From: Cellulomonas sp. PhB150
GTDB lineage: Bacteria > Actinomycetota > Actinomycetes > Actinomycetales > Cellulomonadaceae
Assembly (NCBI RefSeq): GCF_003755175.1
Contig: NZ_RKHX01000002.1
Coordinates: 1 to 64,000 of the forward strand
Reading direction: 5' to 3'
Length of the DNA: 64,000 nucleotides
The notes beneath the pieces were generated by a model, which made no database searches, was not told the origin of the DNA, and worked only from the letters and a program-made list of their open reading frames with translations. This document shows, piece by piece, positions 25,998 through 34,793 of the stretch (position 1 is the first letter of the stretch; every line of letters starts with the position of its first letter). The position numbers and the translations under genes were made by a program.

Positions 25998-26013
25998 CGC
26001 GTCGGCTCGGTCC

Positions 26014-26664
26014 CTACCGGGCCGCCCAGAGCATGCCGCGCTCGATGATCGTCCGCAGCGCGGGCGTCTCCAGGTCCGCGAGGTGGTGGCCGGGCGTCGC
26101 CACGAACACGCGCCCGGCTCCCCAGCGGCGGGTCCAGACCGCGGGCGAGGTCACGGGTGCGTGCCACTCGTCGCCGGGGCCCGGCGTGATGGTCGTGGTG
26201 GCCAGGACCTCGTTGAGCGGGTCCGTGAGCAGCCAGTACTGCTCGGAGTGCAGCGCGAAGTCGTGCACGCCCTCGACGATCGGGTGCTCGGGCCGCGTGA
26301 TCGACACGGTGTGGTCGACGATCCCGCCGGGGTGGGCGACGAACTGCGCGCCGACGAGCTGCAGGTAGTCGGTCGCCATCCGGAAGGAGTCGACGATGCC
26401 GCCGTGCCACCCGGCGAAGCCGGTCCCCGCGGCGACGGCGGTCCGCAGGCCGCGCAGCTCGTCGGCCAGGATGTCGCCCATCGTCCAGCACTGGACGACG
26501 AGGTCGGTCGAGGCCATGAACTCGGTGTCGGCGTACACCTCGAGCGAGCCCTCGACGGTGACGTCTAAGTCGTGCTCGCGCAGGAACGGCACGAACAGGT
26601 CGGCCGCCTCCTCCGGGGCGTGGCCGTCCCACCCTCCACGCACGACGAGTGCCCGACGGGTCAC
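26014..26664 (-). CDS. ThuA-like trehalose-utilization domain protein
   Basis: 216-aa class-I-amidotransferase-like fold. It starts RRALVVRGGWDGHAPEEAADLF, has GTGFAGWHGGIVDSF (about residues 75-89), and ends in the ThuA block WGAGRVFVATPGHHLADLETP. GTG 26664 has AGGAGG 5 nt upstream. ThuA proteins work with Gfo/Idh dehydrogenases in 3-keto-disaccharide metabolism; the divergent cluster supplies one at 31815. Lies 40 bp after the ROK gene on the same strand, so they form an operon. Confidence 0.88.
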   Translation of the reverse strand: MTRRALVVRGGWDGHAPEEAADLFVPFLREHDLDVTVEGSLEVYADTEFMASTDLVVQCWTMGDILADELRGLRTAVAAGTGFAGWHGGIVDSFRMATDYLQLVGAQFVAHPGGIVDHTVSITRPEHPIVEGVHDFALHSEQYWLLTDPLNEVLATTTITPGPGDEWHAPVTSPAVWTRRWGAGRVFVATPGHHLADLETPALRTIIERGMLWAAR

Positions 26665-26704
26665 GGTGTCCTCCTGGTCTTCGTTGGCCGGTGGATCGAT
26701 GGTC

Positions 26705-27892
26705 TCAGGCGATGTGGGCGTCGATCGCGGCGGCGGACAGCACGTGGTCGGCTGCCATGGCGCTCGCGCCCAGCACGCCCGCGCGCCCCTTGGTGCGGGA
26801 GGCGACGATGCGCAGGTGCTGCGTGGCCAACGGTAGCGACCGGCGGTACACCACCTCGCGGATCCCGGCGATGAGGTGCTCACCCGCCTCGGCGACCTGG
26901 CCGCCGATGACGATGACCGACGGGTTGAGCATGCTCACGCACGCGGCGAGCACGCCGCCGATGTGCCGGCCGGCCTCACGGACCTCGCGGCTCGCGTCCA
27001 GGTCGCCCGCGCGGACGAGGGCGACCACGTCCGCTCCGCTCGCGGCGGCCGTACCGAGCGCGGTGAGGGCGGAGGCGATCGCCGGTCCGCTCGCGACGGC
27101 CTCGAGGCACCCGGTGTTGCCGCAGCGGCACGGCAGGTCGAGCCCGCCGGGAACGGCGATGTGGCCGAGGTCGCCCGCCGAGCCCTGCGCGCCGCGGCGG
27201 ATGGCGCCGTCGGAGATGATCCCCGCCCCGATGCCGGTGGCGACCTTGACGAACAGCAGGTGGTCGACCGTCGGCCACTGCGACGTGTGCTCGCCGAGCG
27301 CCATGATGTTGACGTCGTTGTCGACGAGCACCGGGACGTGCAGCCGCCGGCTGAGCAGGCCGGGCACGTCGGCGTCGTCCCAGCCGGGCATGATCGGCGG
27401 GTTGATGGGCCGCCCGGTGGAGTGCTCGACGGGTCCGGGCAGGCCCATGCCGACGCTGACCAGGTCGGAGACGGGCCTGCCCGCCGTGGCCAGCAGCTCG
27501 TGCGCGAGCTCGACGACGCGGTCGAGGACCGGCTCGGGGCCCTCGGCGATCGCGATCTGCTCGGCGTGCTCGGCGAGGACCGTGCCGGTGAGGTCGGTCA
27601 GGGCGAGGCGCGAGTGGGTCGCGCCGAGGTCGACGGCCAGGACCACGCGCGCCGCGGGGTTGAACCGGAACGTGGCCGGCGGGCGGCCGCCCGTGGAGGT
27701 CGCCTCGCCGGCGGGCGTCACGAAGCCGGAGGCCAGCAGCAGGTCGACCCGCGCGGCGATGGTCGAGCGCGCCTGCCCGGTGAGAGTGGCCAGGTCAGCG
27801 CGGGTGCGGGGCTGGCCGTCACGGAGGAGCTGGAACATCTCCCCGGCCCCGGTCGGCCTGGGGGCGAACTTGGTCAGCTCGTCCATGCGCAC
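26705..27892 (-). CDS. ROK-family transcriptional regulator
   Basis: 395 aa. An N-terminal winged helix (about residues 15-60, TRADLATLTGQARSTIAARV) joins a sugar-kinase-like ROK domain starting VVLAVDLGATHSRLALTDL. The ROK zinc motif is CRCGNTGCLEA. GTG 27892 or the in-frame ATG 27886 may be the start; neither has a good ribosome site. It is divergent from the sugar ABC importer at 28048 and is the obvious candidate to repress it and itself. The inducer is unknown. Confidence 0.9.
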   Translation of the reverse strand: MRMDELTKFAPRPTGAGEMFQLLRDGQPRTRADLATLTGQARSTIAARVDLLLASGFVTPAGEATSTGGRPPATFRFNPAARVVLAVDLGATHSRLALTDLTGTVLAEHAEQIAIAEGPEPVLDRVVELAHELLATAGRPVSDLVSVGMGLPGPVEHSTGRPINPPIMPGWDDADVPGLLSRRLHVPVLVDNDVNIMALGEHTSQWPTVDHLLFVKVATGIGAGIISDGAIRRGAQGSAGDLGHIAVPGGLDLPCRCGNTGCLEAVASGPAIASALTALGTAAASGADVVALVRAGDLDASREVREAGRHIGGVLAACVSMLNPSVIVIGGQVAEAGEHLIAGIREVVYRRSLPLATQHLRIVASRTKGRAGVLGASAMAADHVLSAAAIDAHIA

Positions 27893-28011
27893 AGTGAACC
27901 ACCCCCGTCTCCGTCACGAGCGCGGCTTCCGCGTCGTGGCCCTCGCGCCCTGATCCCGGACTTGTGCAGATCACGTTCGCATAACTCTGCCACAGAACTC
28001 TCGACTTTTGC

Positions 28012-28040
28012 TTGACGCCCGACAGAAGTGTCCCTAGGTT
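28012..28040 (+). promoter_or_regulatory. Promoter of the sugar ABC operon
   Basis: TTGACG (28012-28017), a 17-bp spacer and TAGGTT (28035-28040) lie 7 nt before ATG 28048, so the message is probably leaderless. The flanks ACTTTT (28004-28009) and AGAAGT (28024-28029) form a loose inverted pair around the -35 and could bind the ROK protein; that part is weak. Confidence 0.7.
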
Positions 28041-28047
28041 CGTCCGC

Positions 28048-29571
28048 ATGGTCACCGACGACCCCCAGACAGCCGGGCTGCTGACGATGCGAGGCATCGT
28101 GAAGCAGTTCCCCGGTGCCCGCGCCCTCGACGGCGTGGACCTCGACATCCGTGCCGGCGAGGTGCACTGCCTGCTCGGCCAGAACGGCGCGGGCAAGTCC
28201 ACGCTGATCAAGGTGCTCGCCGGCGCGCACCAGCCCGACGAGGGCGAGATCCTCATCGACGGCCGGCCCGTCACGATCACGCACCCGGTCGCGGGGCTGA
28301 AGCTCGGCATCGCGACGATGTACCAGGAGCTCGACGTCGTCGACGGGCTGTCGGTCGCGGAGAACGTCTACCTCGGTCACGAGCTCGCGACCGCCGGCTT
28401 CTCCCAGCGCCGCGCCGCGATCCAGCACACCAGGAAGCTGCTCGCGCGCCTCGGGCACAGCGGTATCTCGCCGCGCCGGGAGGTCGGCACGCTGTCCGCC
28501 GCCGGCAAGCAGATCGTCAGCATGGCGCGGGCCCTGTCGCACGACGCTCGCGTCATCGTGATGGACGAGCCGTCCGCGGTGCTCGACTCCGAGGAGGTCG
28601 CGAACCTCTTCCGCGTGGTGCGGGACCTGACCGCCGAGGGTGTCGCCGTCGTCTACATCTCCCACCGGCTCGAGGAGATCCGCCAGATCGGCGACCGGAT
28701 CACCGTCCTCAAGGACGGGCGCACGGTCGCCAGCGGGCTCGCCGTGGCCGACACCCCGACCGCGGAGCTGATCCGCCTGATGACCGGTCGCAACGTCGAG
28801 TACGCGATCCCGCGTCGTCCGCCGGTGGCCGACGACGCCCCCACGCTCGTGCACGTCGAGAACCTGGGGCTGCGCGGGTCGTTCAGCGACGTCTCGTTCG
28901 ACGTGCGCGCCGGTGAGGTCGTCGGGCTGGCCGGGCTCGTCGGCTCGGGGCGGTCGGAGATCCTCGAGACCGTCTTCGGCGCGCGGAAGGCCACCAGCGG
29001 TCGGGTGGAGATCGGCGGGACCGCCCTGCGACCCGGGTCGGTCCCCGAGGCCGTGCGCGCCGGGATCGGCCTGTGCCCGGAGGAGCGCAAGAGCCAGGGG
29101 CTGCTGCTCGACGAGCCGGTGTACCGCAACATCACGCTGACGAGCTTCTCCCGCACCGCCAGGGCCGGTTTCCTCGACGAGGCCGGCGAGAAGCGCGAGG
29201 CGGGAGCCCAGATCAGCGCGCTCGACGTCCGGCCCGCGGACGGCGACCGCCACGCGCGGACGCTGTCGGGCGGCAACCAGCAGAAGGTGCTGCTCGCCCG
29301 CTGGCTGGTGCACGGCTGCCGGGTGCTGCTCCTCGACGAGCCGACCCGCGGCGTGGACGTGGGCGCGCGCGCCGAGATCTACGCGTTGATCGCCGAGCTC
29401 GCCGCGCGCGGCACCGCCGTCGTCGTGGTCTCGAGCGAGATCGAGGAGGTGCTCGGCCTGGCCGACCGCGTCCTCGTGGTGTCCGAAGGGCGCGTGGTCC
29501 ACGAGGGACCGACGTCGCAGATCGACGAGCACCGGGTGCTCGACCTCGTCATGGAAGGAAGTGCCGCGTGA
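28048..29571 (+). CDS. Sugar ABC transporter ATPase, CUT2/RbsA type
   Basis: 507 aa with two fused nucleotide-binding domains. The first has Walker A GQNGAGKSTL and Walker B VIVMDEPSAVLD. The second ends with signature LSGGNQQKVLLARW and Walker B LLLDEPTRGVD. In the first domain the signature reads LSAAGKQIVSMARAL, and the second lacks a canonical Walker A, both usual in this family. It energises import through the permease at 29568 of the ligand bound by the lipoprotein at 30668. The ATG was chosen from promoter spacing, over an upstream ATG at 28012. Confidence 0.95.
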   Translation: MVTDDPQTAGLLTMRGIVKQFPGARALDGVDLDIRAGEVHCLLGQNGAGKSTLIKVLAGAHQPDEGEILIDGRPVTITHPVAGLKLGIATMYQELDVVDGLSVAENVYLGHELATAGFSQRRAAIQHTRKLLARLGHSGISPRREVGTLSAAGKQIVSMARALSHDARVIVMDEPSAVLDSEEVANLFRVVRDLTAEGVAVVYISHRLEEIRQIGDRITVLKDGRTVASGLAVADTPTAELIRLMTGRNVEYAIPRRPPVADDAPTLVHVENLGLRGSFSDVSFDVRAGEVVGLAGLVGSGRSEILETVFGARKATSGRVEIGGTALRPGSVPEAVRAGIGLCPEERKSQGLLLDEPVYRNITLTSFSRTARAGFLDEAGEKREAGAQISALDVRPADGDRHARTLSGGNQQKVLLARWLVHGCRVLLLDEPTRGVDVGARAEIYALIAELAARGTAVVVVSSEIEEVLGLADRVLVVSEGRVVHEGPTSQIDEHRVLDLVMEGSAA

Positions 29572-30617
29572 GCGACCAGGACCTCACGGCGAAGGTGCCG
29601 GCAGCGGACGAGTCCGCCCGGGTGGAGAACGCGTCGACCGCCGTCGGACGCCGCAGCCTCCTGAGCGGCGGTGCCGGCCGCAACCTCGGCCTCGTCATCG
29701 CGCTGGTCGCGCTGTGCGTGGTCGGCGTCATCACCGCCGGTGACCGGTTCGCCAGCGTCAACAACCTCCTGACGATCCTGCGGCTGGCCGCGATCATCGG
29801 GGTGCTGAGCATCGGGATGACCTTCGTCATCACCGGCGGAGGAATCGACCTGTCCGTCGGGTCGGTGCTCGGCCTGGCGTCGGTCTGGGCGAGCACGGTC
29901 GCGACGCAGACGATGGCGAACGACACGCACTGGGTCGTCATGGTCGGCGTCGCGCTGCTCGTCGGGCTGGGTGCCGGGCTCGTCAACGGCGTGCTGATCG
30001 CCTACGGAAAAGTCGTCGCGTTCATCGCGACCCTCGCGATGATGGTCGCCGCGCGCGGCCTGGCGGAGATCATCGCCAACCGGCAGACCCAGATCGTCAA
30101 GGTCCAGGGCTTCCTGGACTTCTTCCGCGCCGACGTGCTCGGGATCCCCACGCTCGTGTGGATCTTCGTGCTCGTGGCCGTGGGCGCGTGGATCCTGCTC
30201 AACCGCACCACGTTCGGGCGCCGCACGATCGCCGTCGGCGGCAACCCCGAGGCCGCGCGCCTGGCCGGCATCAACGTCAAGCGCCACACCACCTACCTCT
30301 ACGCGCTTGCCGGCCTCGCGGCCGGGATCGCGGGGGTCATGATGCTCGGCCGCACGTCGGCCGGCAGCTCCACCAACGGTCTGTACTACGAGCTCGACGC
30401 CATCGCGGCGGTCGTCGTCGGCGGCACGCTGCTCGCCGGCGGTCGCGGCACCATCGTCGGCACCGTCCTGGGTGTCCTGATCTTCTCCACCCTCACGAAC
30501 GTGTTCACGCAGAACAACCTGTCGATCTCGGCGCAGGCGGTGGCCAAGGGCGTGATCATCGTCGTCGCCGTCATGCTCCAGCAGCGCATCGCCGAGCGCT
30601 CCCGTGCCAGCACCTGA
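29568..30617 (+). CDS. Sugar ABC transporter permease, CUT2/RbsC type
   Basis: 349-aa inner-membrane protein with about eight to ten helices after a roughly 40-residue cytoplasmic tail. The BPD_transp_2 block ITGGGIDLSVGSVLGLASVW near residues 90-108 and GGTLLAGGRGTIVGTVLG near 285-302 are diagnostic. GTG 29568 overlaps the ATPase stop (GTGA), with GGAAGG upstream. Works as a homodimer with the ATPase. Confidence 0.95.
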   Translation: MSDQDLTAKVPAADESARVENASTAVGRRSLLSGGAGRNLGLVIALVALCVVGVITAGDRFASVNNLLTILRLAAIIGVLSIGMTFVITGGGIDLSVGSVLGLASVWASTVATQTMANDTHWVVMVGVALLVGLGAGLVNGVLIAYGKVVAFIATLAMMVAARGLAEIIANRQTQIVKVQGFLDFFRADVLGIPTLVWIFVLVAVGAWILLNRTTFGRRTIAVGGNPEAARLAGINVKRHTTYLYALAGLAAGIAGVMMLGRTSAGSSTNGLYYELDAIAAVVVGGTLLAGGRGTIVGTVLGVLIFSTLTNVFTQNNLSISAQAVAKGVIIVVAVMLQQRIAERSRAST

Positions 30618-30667
30618 GACCCGCACGCACTGACACCCCCTGCACCACCCGATCAAGGAGGATCGCC

Positions 30668-31732
30668 ATGTCCGCAGCACCCCTGCGCCGCCGCTGGCTC
30701 GCCATCGCCGGCACCGCAGCAGCCCTCACGCTCGTCGTGTCGGGCTGCACCTCGAACACCCCGGAGGAGGACCCGAGCGAGGACACGTCGAGCGCGGCCG
30801 TCCAGCCGGGTGCGTCGTCGGGCAACGACGAGCCGGGCGACAAGGTCGTCATCGGCTTCTCCGCACCCGCCGCCGACCACGGCTGGATGGGCGCGATCAC
30901 CAAGGGCGCTGTCGCCGAGGCCGGCAAGTACTCCGACGTGGAGCTCAAGCAGGCCGAGGGCACCAACGACCCCAACGTCCAGATCAGCCAGATCGAGCAG
31001 TTCATCAACGACGGCGTCGACGCCATCGTGCTGCTCCCGTTCGACGGCGCGGCCCTCACGGAGGTCGCCACCAAGGCGATGAACGCCGGGATCGTCGTCG
31101 TCAACGTCGACCGGGAGTTCTCCGACCCCAACGCCGCGCGCACCACGGTGCTCGGCGACAACTACGGCATGGGCGTCAGCGCCGGCGCCTACATCTGCGA
31201 GCAGCTCAAGGGCAAGTCCGACGCCAAGGTCGCCGAGATCGCCGGCATCGACTCCCTGCCCCTGACGCAGGACCGCAGCAAGGGCTTCGCCGACGCGCTC
31301 GGCACCTGCGGGCTCAAGGTCTCGAACCGCGTCGCGGCGGACTTCACGCCGCAGGGCGGCAACTCGGCCACCGCCAGCCTGCTCCAGGCGGCACCGAAGC
31401 TCGACGCCATCTGGAACCACGACGACGACCAGGGCGTCGGCGTCCTCGCGGCGATCGAGGAGGCGGGGCGTGACGAGTTCTTCATGGTCGGCGGCGCCGG
31501 CTCGAAGAACGTCATGGACGCGATCAAGGCGGACAACACGGTCCTCAAGGCCACGGTCATCTACCCCTCCACGCAGGCCGCGGACGGCATCAAGCTCGCC
31601 CGGCTCCTCGTGCAGGGCAAGTCGATGAGCGACCTCGTCGAGGTCGAGGTGCCGCGCAAGGTGCAGCTGTACGCACCCGTGGTGACCAAGACGAACGTCG
31701 ACAAGTACCTGCCGACGGCCTTCGAGTCCTGA
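30668..31732 (+). CDS. Sugar-binding lipoprotein of the ABC transporter
   Basis: 354-aa periplasmic-binding protein (Peripla_BP_4, ribose/inositol type) anchored outside the membrane. The signal peptide is RRRWLAIAGTAAALTLVVSGC, with lipobox VSGC and lipidated C27, then an acidic Ser-rich linker. Ligand-domain marks include VVIGFSAPAADHGWMGAI, DAIVLLPFDGAALTEVA and VVVNVDREF. ATG 30668 has AAGGAGG 7 nt upstream. The AADHGW motif is common in inositol and rare-sugar binders, but the ligand is not certain. A hairpin follows the stop. Confidence 0.94.
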   Translation: MSAAPLRRRWLAIAGTAAALTLVVSGCTSNTPEEDPSEDTSSAAVQPGASSGNDEPGDKVVIGFSAPAADHGWMGAITKGAVAEAGKYSDVELKQAEGTNDPNVQISQIEQFINDGVDAIVLLPFDGAALTEVATKAMNAGIVVVNVDREFSDPNAARTTVLGDNYGMGVSAGAYICEQLKGKSDAKVAEIAGIDSLPLTQDRSKGFADALGTCGLKVSNRVAADFTPQGGNSATASLLQAAPKLDAIWNHDDDQGVGVLAAIEEAGRDEFFMVGGAGSKNVMDAIKADNTVLKATVIYPSTQAADGIKLARLLVQGKSMSDLVEVEVPRKVQLYAPVVTKTNVDKYLPTAFES

Positions 31733-31737
31733 CACCG

Positions 31738-31774
31738 ACCGGGCGGGCCGCTGCAGCCCTGCGGCCCGCCCGGT
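31738..31774 (+). terminator. Intra-operon hairpin after the binding-protein gene
   Basis: A 14-bp perfect stem ACCGGGCGGGCCGC (31738-31751) and GCGGCCCGCCCGGT (31761-31774) with a 9-nt loop. It lacks a T-run, so it is more likely a partial terminator or RNA stabiliser that raises binding-protein mRNA over the enzyme genes. Confidence 0.65.
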
Positions 31775-31814
31775 CCCCAGCCCGGTCTCAGCACAGCGCC
31801 CGAGGAGGCTCTCC

Positions 31815-33005
31815 GTGACCGCACCCCCCGCAGCACCCGACCTGCCGCGCCTCGGCGTGGGGATGGTCGGCTACGCCTTCATGGGCGTGGCGCACGCGCA
31901 GGCATGGCGCAACGCGCCCCGGTTCTTCGACCTGCCGCTCGCCGTCGACATGGCGGCGGTCGCCGGCCGCAACGAGGCCGCGGTCCGTGCCGCGGCGGCC
32001 ACCCAGGGGTGGCGCGACGTCGAGACGGACTGGAAGGCGCTCGTCGGGCGCGACGACGTGGACCTCGTCGACGTCTGCACGCCGGGTGACACCCACGCCG
32101 AGATCGCGATCGCCGCGCTCGAGGCGGGCAAGCACGTGCTGTGCGAGAAGCCGCTGGCCAACTCGGTCGCCGAGGCCGAGGCGATGGCCGCCGCGGCAGC
32201 GGTCGCCCCGGGGGTCGCGATGGTCGGCTTCACCTACCGCCGCGTGCCGGCGATCCAGCTCGCACGCAGCCTGGTCGCCGACGGCCGCGTCGGCACCGTC
32301 CGCCACGTCCGTGCGCAGTACCTGCAGGACTGGATCGCCGACCCCGCCGCGCCGCTGTCCTGGCGGCTCGACAAGCAGAAGGCCGGCTCGGGCGCCCTGG
32401 GGGACATCGGCGCGCACATCGTCGACCTCGCGCAGTTCATCACCGGCGAGCAGGTGACGGGCGTCTCGGCCGTGCTCGAGACGTTCGTGCACGAGCGCCC
32501 CGTCGCGGACTCGTCGAGCGGCCTGAGCGCGTCGTCGTCCTCGGGTCGCACCGGCCCCGTGACCGTCGACGACGCGGCGATCTTCCTGGGCCGGATGTCC
32601 GGCGGCGGCCTGGCCACCTTCGAGGCGACCCGGTTCGCCTACGGCCGCAAGAACGCCATCCGGCTCGAGATCAACGGCTCGGCGGGGTCCATCGCGTTCG
32701 ACTTCGAGGACATGAACGTCCTGCACTACTTCGACGCCGCGGAGCCGGCCACGACCGCGGGGTTCCGGCGGATCGTCGTCACCGAGCCCGAGCACCCGTT
32801 CGTCGGGGCCTGGTGGCCCGCAGGCCACGGGCTCGGGTACGAGCACGCCTTCACCCACCAGGTCGTCGACCTCGTCGGCGGCATCGCCACCGGCGCGGCC
32901 CCGAGCCCCACGTTCGCCGACGGGCTGCAGGTGCAGCGCGTGCTGGACGCCGTGGAACGCTCGGCAGGAGCCGACTCCGTGTGGACCCCGACCAAGGAGA
33001 GCTGA
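31815..33005 (+). CDS. Gfo/Idh/MocA-family sugar or cyclitol dehydrogenase
   Basis: 396-aa NAD(P)-dependent oxidoreductase. The Rossmann motif is [17 protein letters not shown] (residues 15-31), the family EKPLA motif is at 111-115, and the substrate-domain histidine is in [16 protein letters not shown] 31815 follows GAGGAGG. A serine-rich insert ([12 protein letters not shown]) lies near residue 240. Substrate unknown: levoglucosan, inositol and 3-keto-glycoside pathways all use this family, and its neighbours fit any of them. Two bases separate it from the next start. Confidence 0.9.
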   Translation: MTAPPAAPDLPRLGVGMVGYAFMGVAHAQAWRNAPRFFDLPLAVDMAAVAGRNEAAVRAAAATQGWRDVETDWKALVGRDDVDLVDVCTPGDTHAEIAIAALEAGKHVLCEKPLANSVAEAEAMAAAAAVAPGVAMVGFTYRRVPAIQLARSLVADGRVGTVRHVRAQYLQDWIADPAAPLSWRLDKQKAGSGALGDIGAHIVDLAQFITGEQVTGVSAVLETFVHERPVADSSSGLSASSSSGRTGPVTVDDAAIFLGRMSGGGLATFEATRFAYGRKNAIRLEINGSAGSIAFDFEDMNVLHYFDAAEPATTAGFRRIVVTEPEHPFVGAWWPAGHGLGYEHAFTHQVVDLVGGIATGAAPSPTFADGLQVQRVLDAVERSAGADSVWTPTKES

Positions 33006-33007
33006 CC

Positions 33008-34009
33008 ATGGCGCGACCGATCACCCTGTTCACCGGCCAGTGGGCCGACCTGCCGTTCGAGGAGGTCGCGCGGCTCGCGGCCGGCTGGGGCTACGACGGG
33101 CTGGAGATCGCCTGCTGGGGCGACCACCTCGACCCCTGGCGCTGGGACGACGAGGAGTACGTGGCCGGCCGGCGGGAGATCCTGGAACGCCACGGGCTCA
33201 AGGTCTGGGCGATCTCGAACCACCTCAAGGGCCAGGCCGTCTGCGACGACCCCATCGACCAGCGGCACCGCGACATCCTCCCGGACGTCGTGTGGGGCGA
33301 CGGTGACCCCGAGGGCGTGCGGCAGCGTGCGGCGACCGAGATGCAGCACACCGCGCGCCTGGCCGCCAAGCTCGGGGTGAAGACCGTGGTCGGCTTCACC
33401 GGGTCGTCGATCTGGAAGTACGTCGCGATGTTCCCGCCGGTCTCCCAGGCCGCGATCGACGCGGGCTACCAGGACTTCGCCGACCGGTGGAACCCGATCC
33501 TCGACGTGTTCGACGAGGTGGGCGTGCGGTTCGCGCACGAGGTGCACCCCAGCGAGATCGCGTACGACTACTGGACGACGGTGCGCACGCTCGAGGCGAT
33601 CGGCCACCGCGAGGCGTTCGGGCTCAACTGGGACCCGAGCCACTTCATCTGGCAGCAGCTCGACCCGGTCGACTTCATCGGCGACTTCGCGGACCGGATC
33701 TACCACGTCGACTGCAAGGACGTGAAGCTCCGCCTCGGCAACGGCCGCAACGGCCGGCTCTCGTCGCACCTGGGCTGGGGCGACCAGCGCCGCGGGTGGG
33801 ACTTCGTCTCGACCGGCCGCGGCGACGTCCCGTGGGAGGCCTCGTTCCGCGCGCTCAACGCGATCGGGTACGACGGGCCGATCTCGGTGGAGTGGGAGGA
33901 CGCCGGGATGGATCGGCTGGTGGGCGCGCCCGACGCGCTCGAGTTCGTGCGCCGCAACGCCTTCGCGGCGCCGACCGCGGCGTTCGACGCGGCGTTCAGC
34001 TCGCGCTGA
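33008..34009 (+). CDS. Sugar phosphate isomerase/epimerase-like TIM-barrel protein
   Basis: 333-aa AP-endonuclease-2/xylose-isomerase-like barrel. Likely metal ligands appear in order as HEVHPSE (about residue 175), [16 protein letters not shown] and [10 protein letters not shown] near the C-terminus. The N-terminus [21 protein letters not shown] is typical of the branch that acts on keto-sugars after Gfo/Idh oxidation. ATG 33008 has AAGGAG 9 nt upstream. Last gene of the importer operon. Its exact reaction cannot be read. Confidence 0.88.
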   Translation: MARPITLFTGQWADLPFEEVARLAAGWGYDGLEIACWGDHLDPWRWDDEEYVAGRREILERHGLKVWAISNHLKGQAVCDDPIDQRHRDILPDVVWGDGDPEGVRQRAATEMQHTARLAAKLGVKTVVGFTGSSIWKYVAMFPPVSQAAIDAGYQDFADRWNPILDVFDEVGVRFAHEVHPSEIAYDYWTTVRTLEAIGHREAFGLNWDPSHFIWQQLDPVDFIGDFADRIYHVDCKDVKLRLGNGRNGRLSSHLGWGDQRRGWDFVSTGRGDVPWEASFRALNAIGYDGPISVEWEDAGMDRLVGAPDALEFVRRNAFAAPTAAFDAAFSSR

Positions 34010-34036
34010 GCGGGCGACGGGTCGTCGCGCCGGGGA

Positions 34037-34042
34037 GATACT
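34037..34042 (+). promoter_or_regulatory. -10-like box before the 34049 gene
   Basis: GATACT, 6 nt before ATG 34049, no ribosome site between. Confidence 0.4.
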
Positions 34043-34048
34043 GGCGCG

Positions 34049-34471
34049 ATGATCTCCACCGACCTCGCGCTGCTGCTCCGGGCCTCGGGGCTGCGGTGGA
34101 ACCCTGCGTCCGGTGACTCGTTCGTCGTGCTCGTCGACGGGCTGGACGAGGAGGTCTTCACGATCAGCGAGATGACGATCGAGGCGCACCGGTACGACAC
34201 CGGCACGGTGCTGGGGTTCAACGGCACGACCGAGTGGGCGCTGGACTCCGTGGCGCAGGACGACGCGCTGTGGCTGCCGCGTGAGGACCAGCTGCGGTCG
34301 AAGCTGGGGAGCACGTTCCGCTCGCTGGCCCGCGCGACCGACGGCACGCACCAGGTGCTCATCGAGGTCTCGGGCCGGCCCGAGCAGCTGTTCACGGCCG
34401 ACACCGCCGAGGACGCCTATGCGCAGGCGCTGCTCTCGTTGGTCACGGCGGCCGTCGACCGGGTGGTCTGA
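34049..34471 (+). CDS. Conserved actinobacterial protein of unknown function upstream of gatC
   Basis: 140-aa soluble protein. The core FTISEMTIEAHRYDTGTVLGF and NGTTEWALDSVAQDDALWLP is the kind often mislabelled as pilus assembly protein CpaE in actinobacteria. No ATPase or receiver motif is present, so that label is not supported. It has no signal or membrane segment. It sits 22 bp before gatC, but gatC has its own -10 box. Confidence 0.75.
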   Translation: MISTDLALLLRASGLRWNPASGDSFVVLVDGLDEEVFTISEMTIEAHRYDTGTVLGFNGTTEWALDSVAQDDALWLPREDQLRSKLGSTFRSLARATDGTHQVLIEVSGRPEQLFTADTAEDAYAQALLSLVTAAVDRVV

Positions 34472-34480
34472 GCACCCCAC

Positions 34481-34486
34481 TAGACT
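34481..34486 (+). promoter_or_regulatory. -10 box of gatCAB
   Basis: TAGACT, 7 nt before ATG 34494, with no ribosome site, indicating a leaderless gatC. Confidence 0.55.
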
Positions 34487-34493
34487 CGGACCC

Positions 34494-34793
34494 ATGTCCT
34501 CCCTCTCCCGCGACGAGGTCGCGCGCGTGGCGGGGCTGGCCCGGATCGACCTGACTCCCGCCGAGCTGGACCGGCTCGCCGGCGAGCTCGACGTGATCGT
34601 CGAGTCGGTCGCGCGCGTGAGCGAGATCGCCACGCCGGACGTGCCGGCCACCAGCCACCCCCTGCCCCTGTCGAACGTGTTCCGCACCGACGTGCCGGTC
34701 GCGACCGTGGACCGTGACGCCGTGCTGGCGTCCGCCCCGGCGGCCCAGGACGGCAAGTTCCTCGTCCCGCAGATCCTGGGGGAGGACTCATGA
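34494..34793 (+). CDS. gatC: Asp-tRNA(Asn)/Glu-tRNA(Gln) amidotransferase subunit C
   Basis: 99-aa clamp that holds GatA and GatB together. It opens [20 protein letters not shown] and ends [14 protein letters not shown], both typical. The stop overlaps gatA by ATGA. Confidence 0.96.
   Translation: MSSLSRDEVARVAGLARIDLTPAELDRLAGELDVIVESVARVSEIATPDVPATSHPLPLSNVFRTDVPVATVDRDAVLASAPAAQDGKFLVPQILGEDS

Noticed and set aside
34049-34471. Pilus assembly protein CpaE
   Set aside because: No Walker or receiver motifs are present in these 140 residues and no pilus genes are near.
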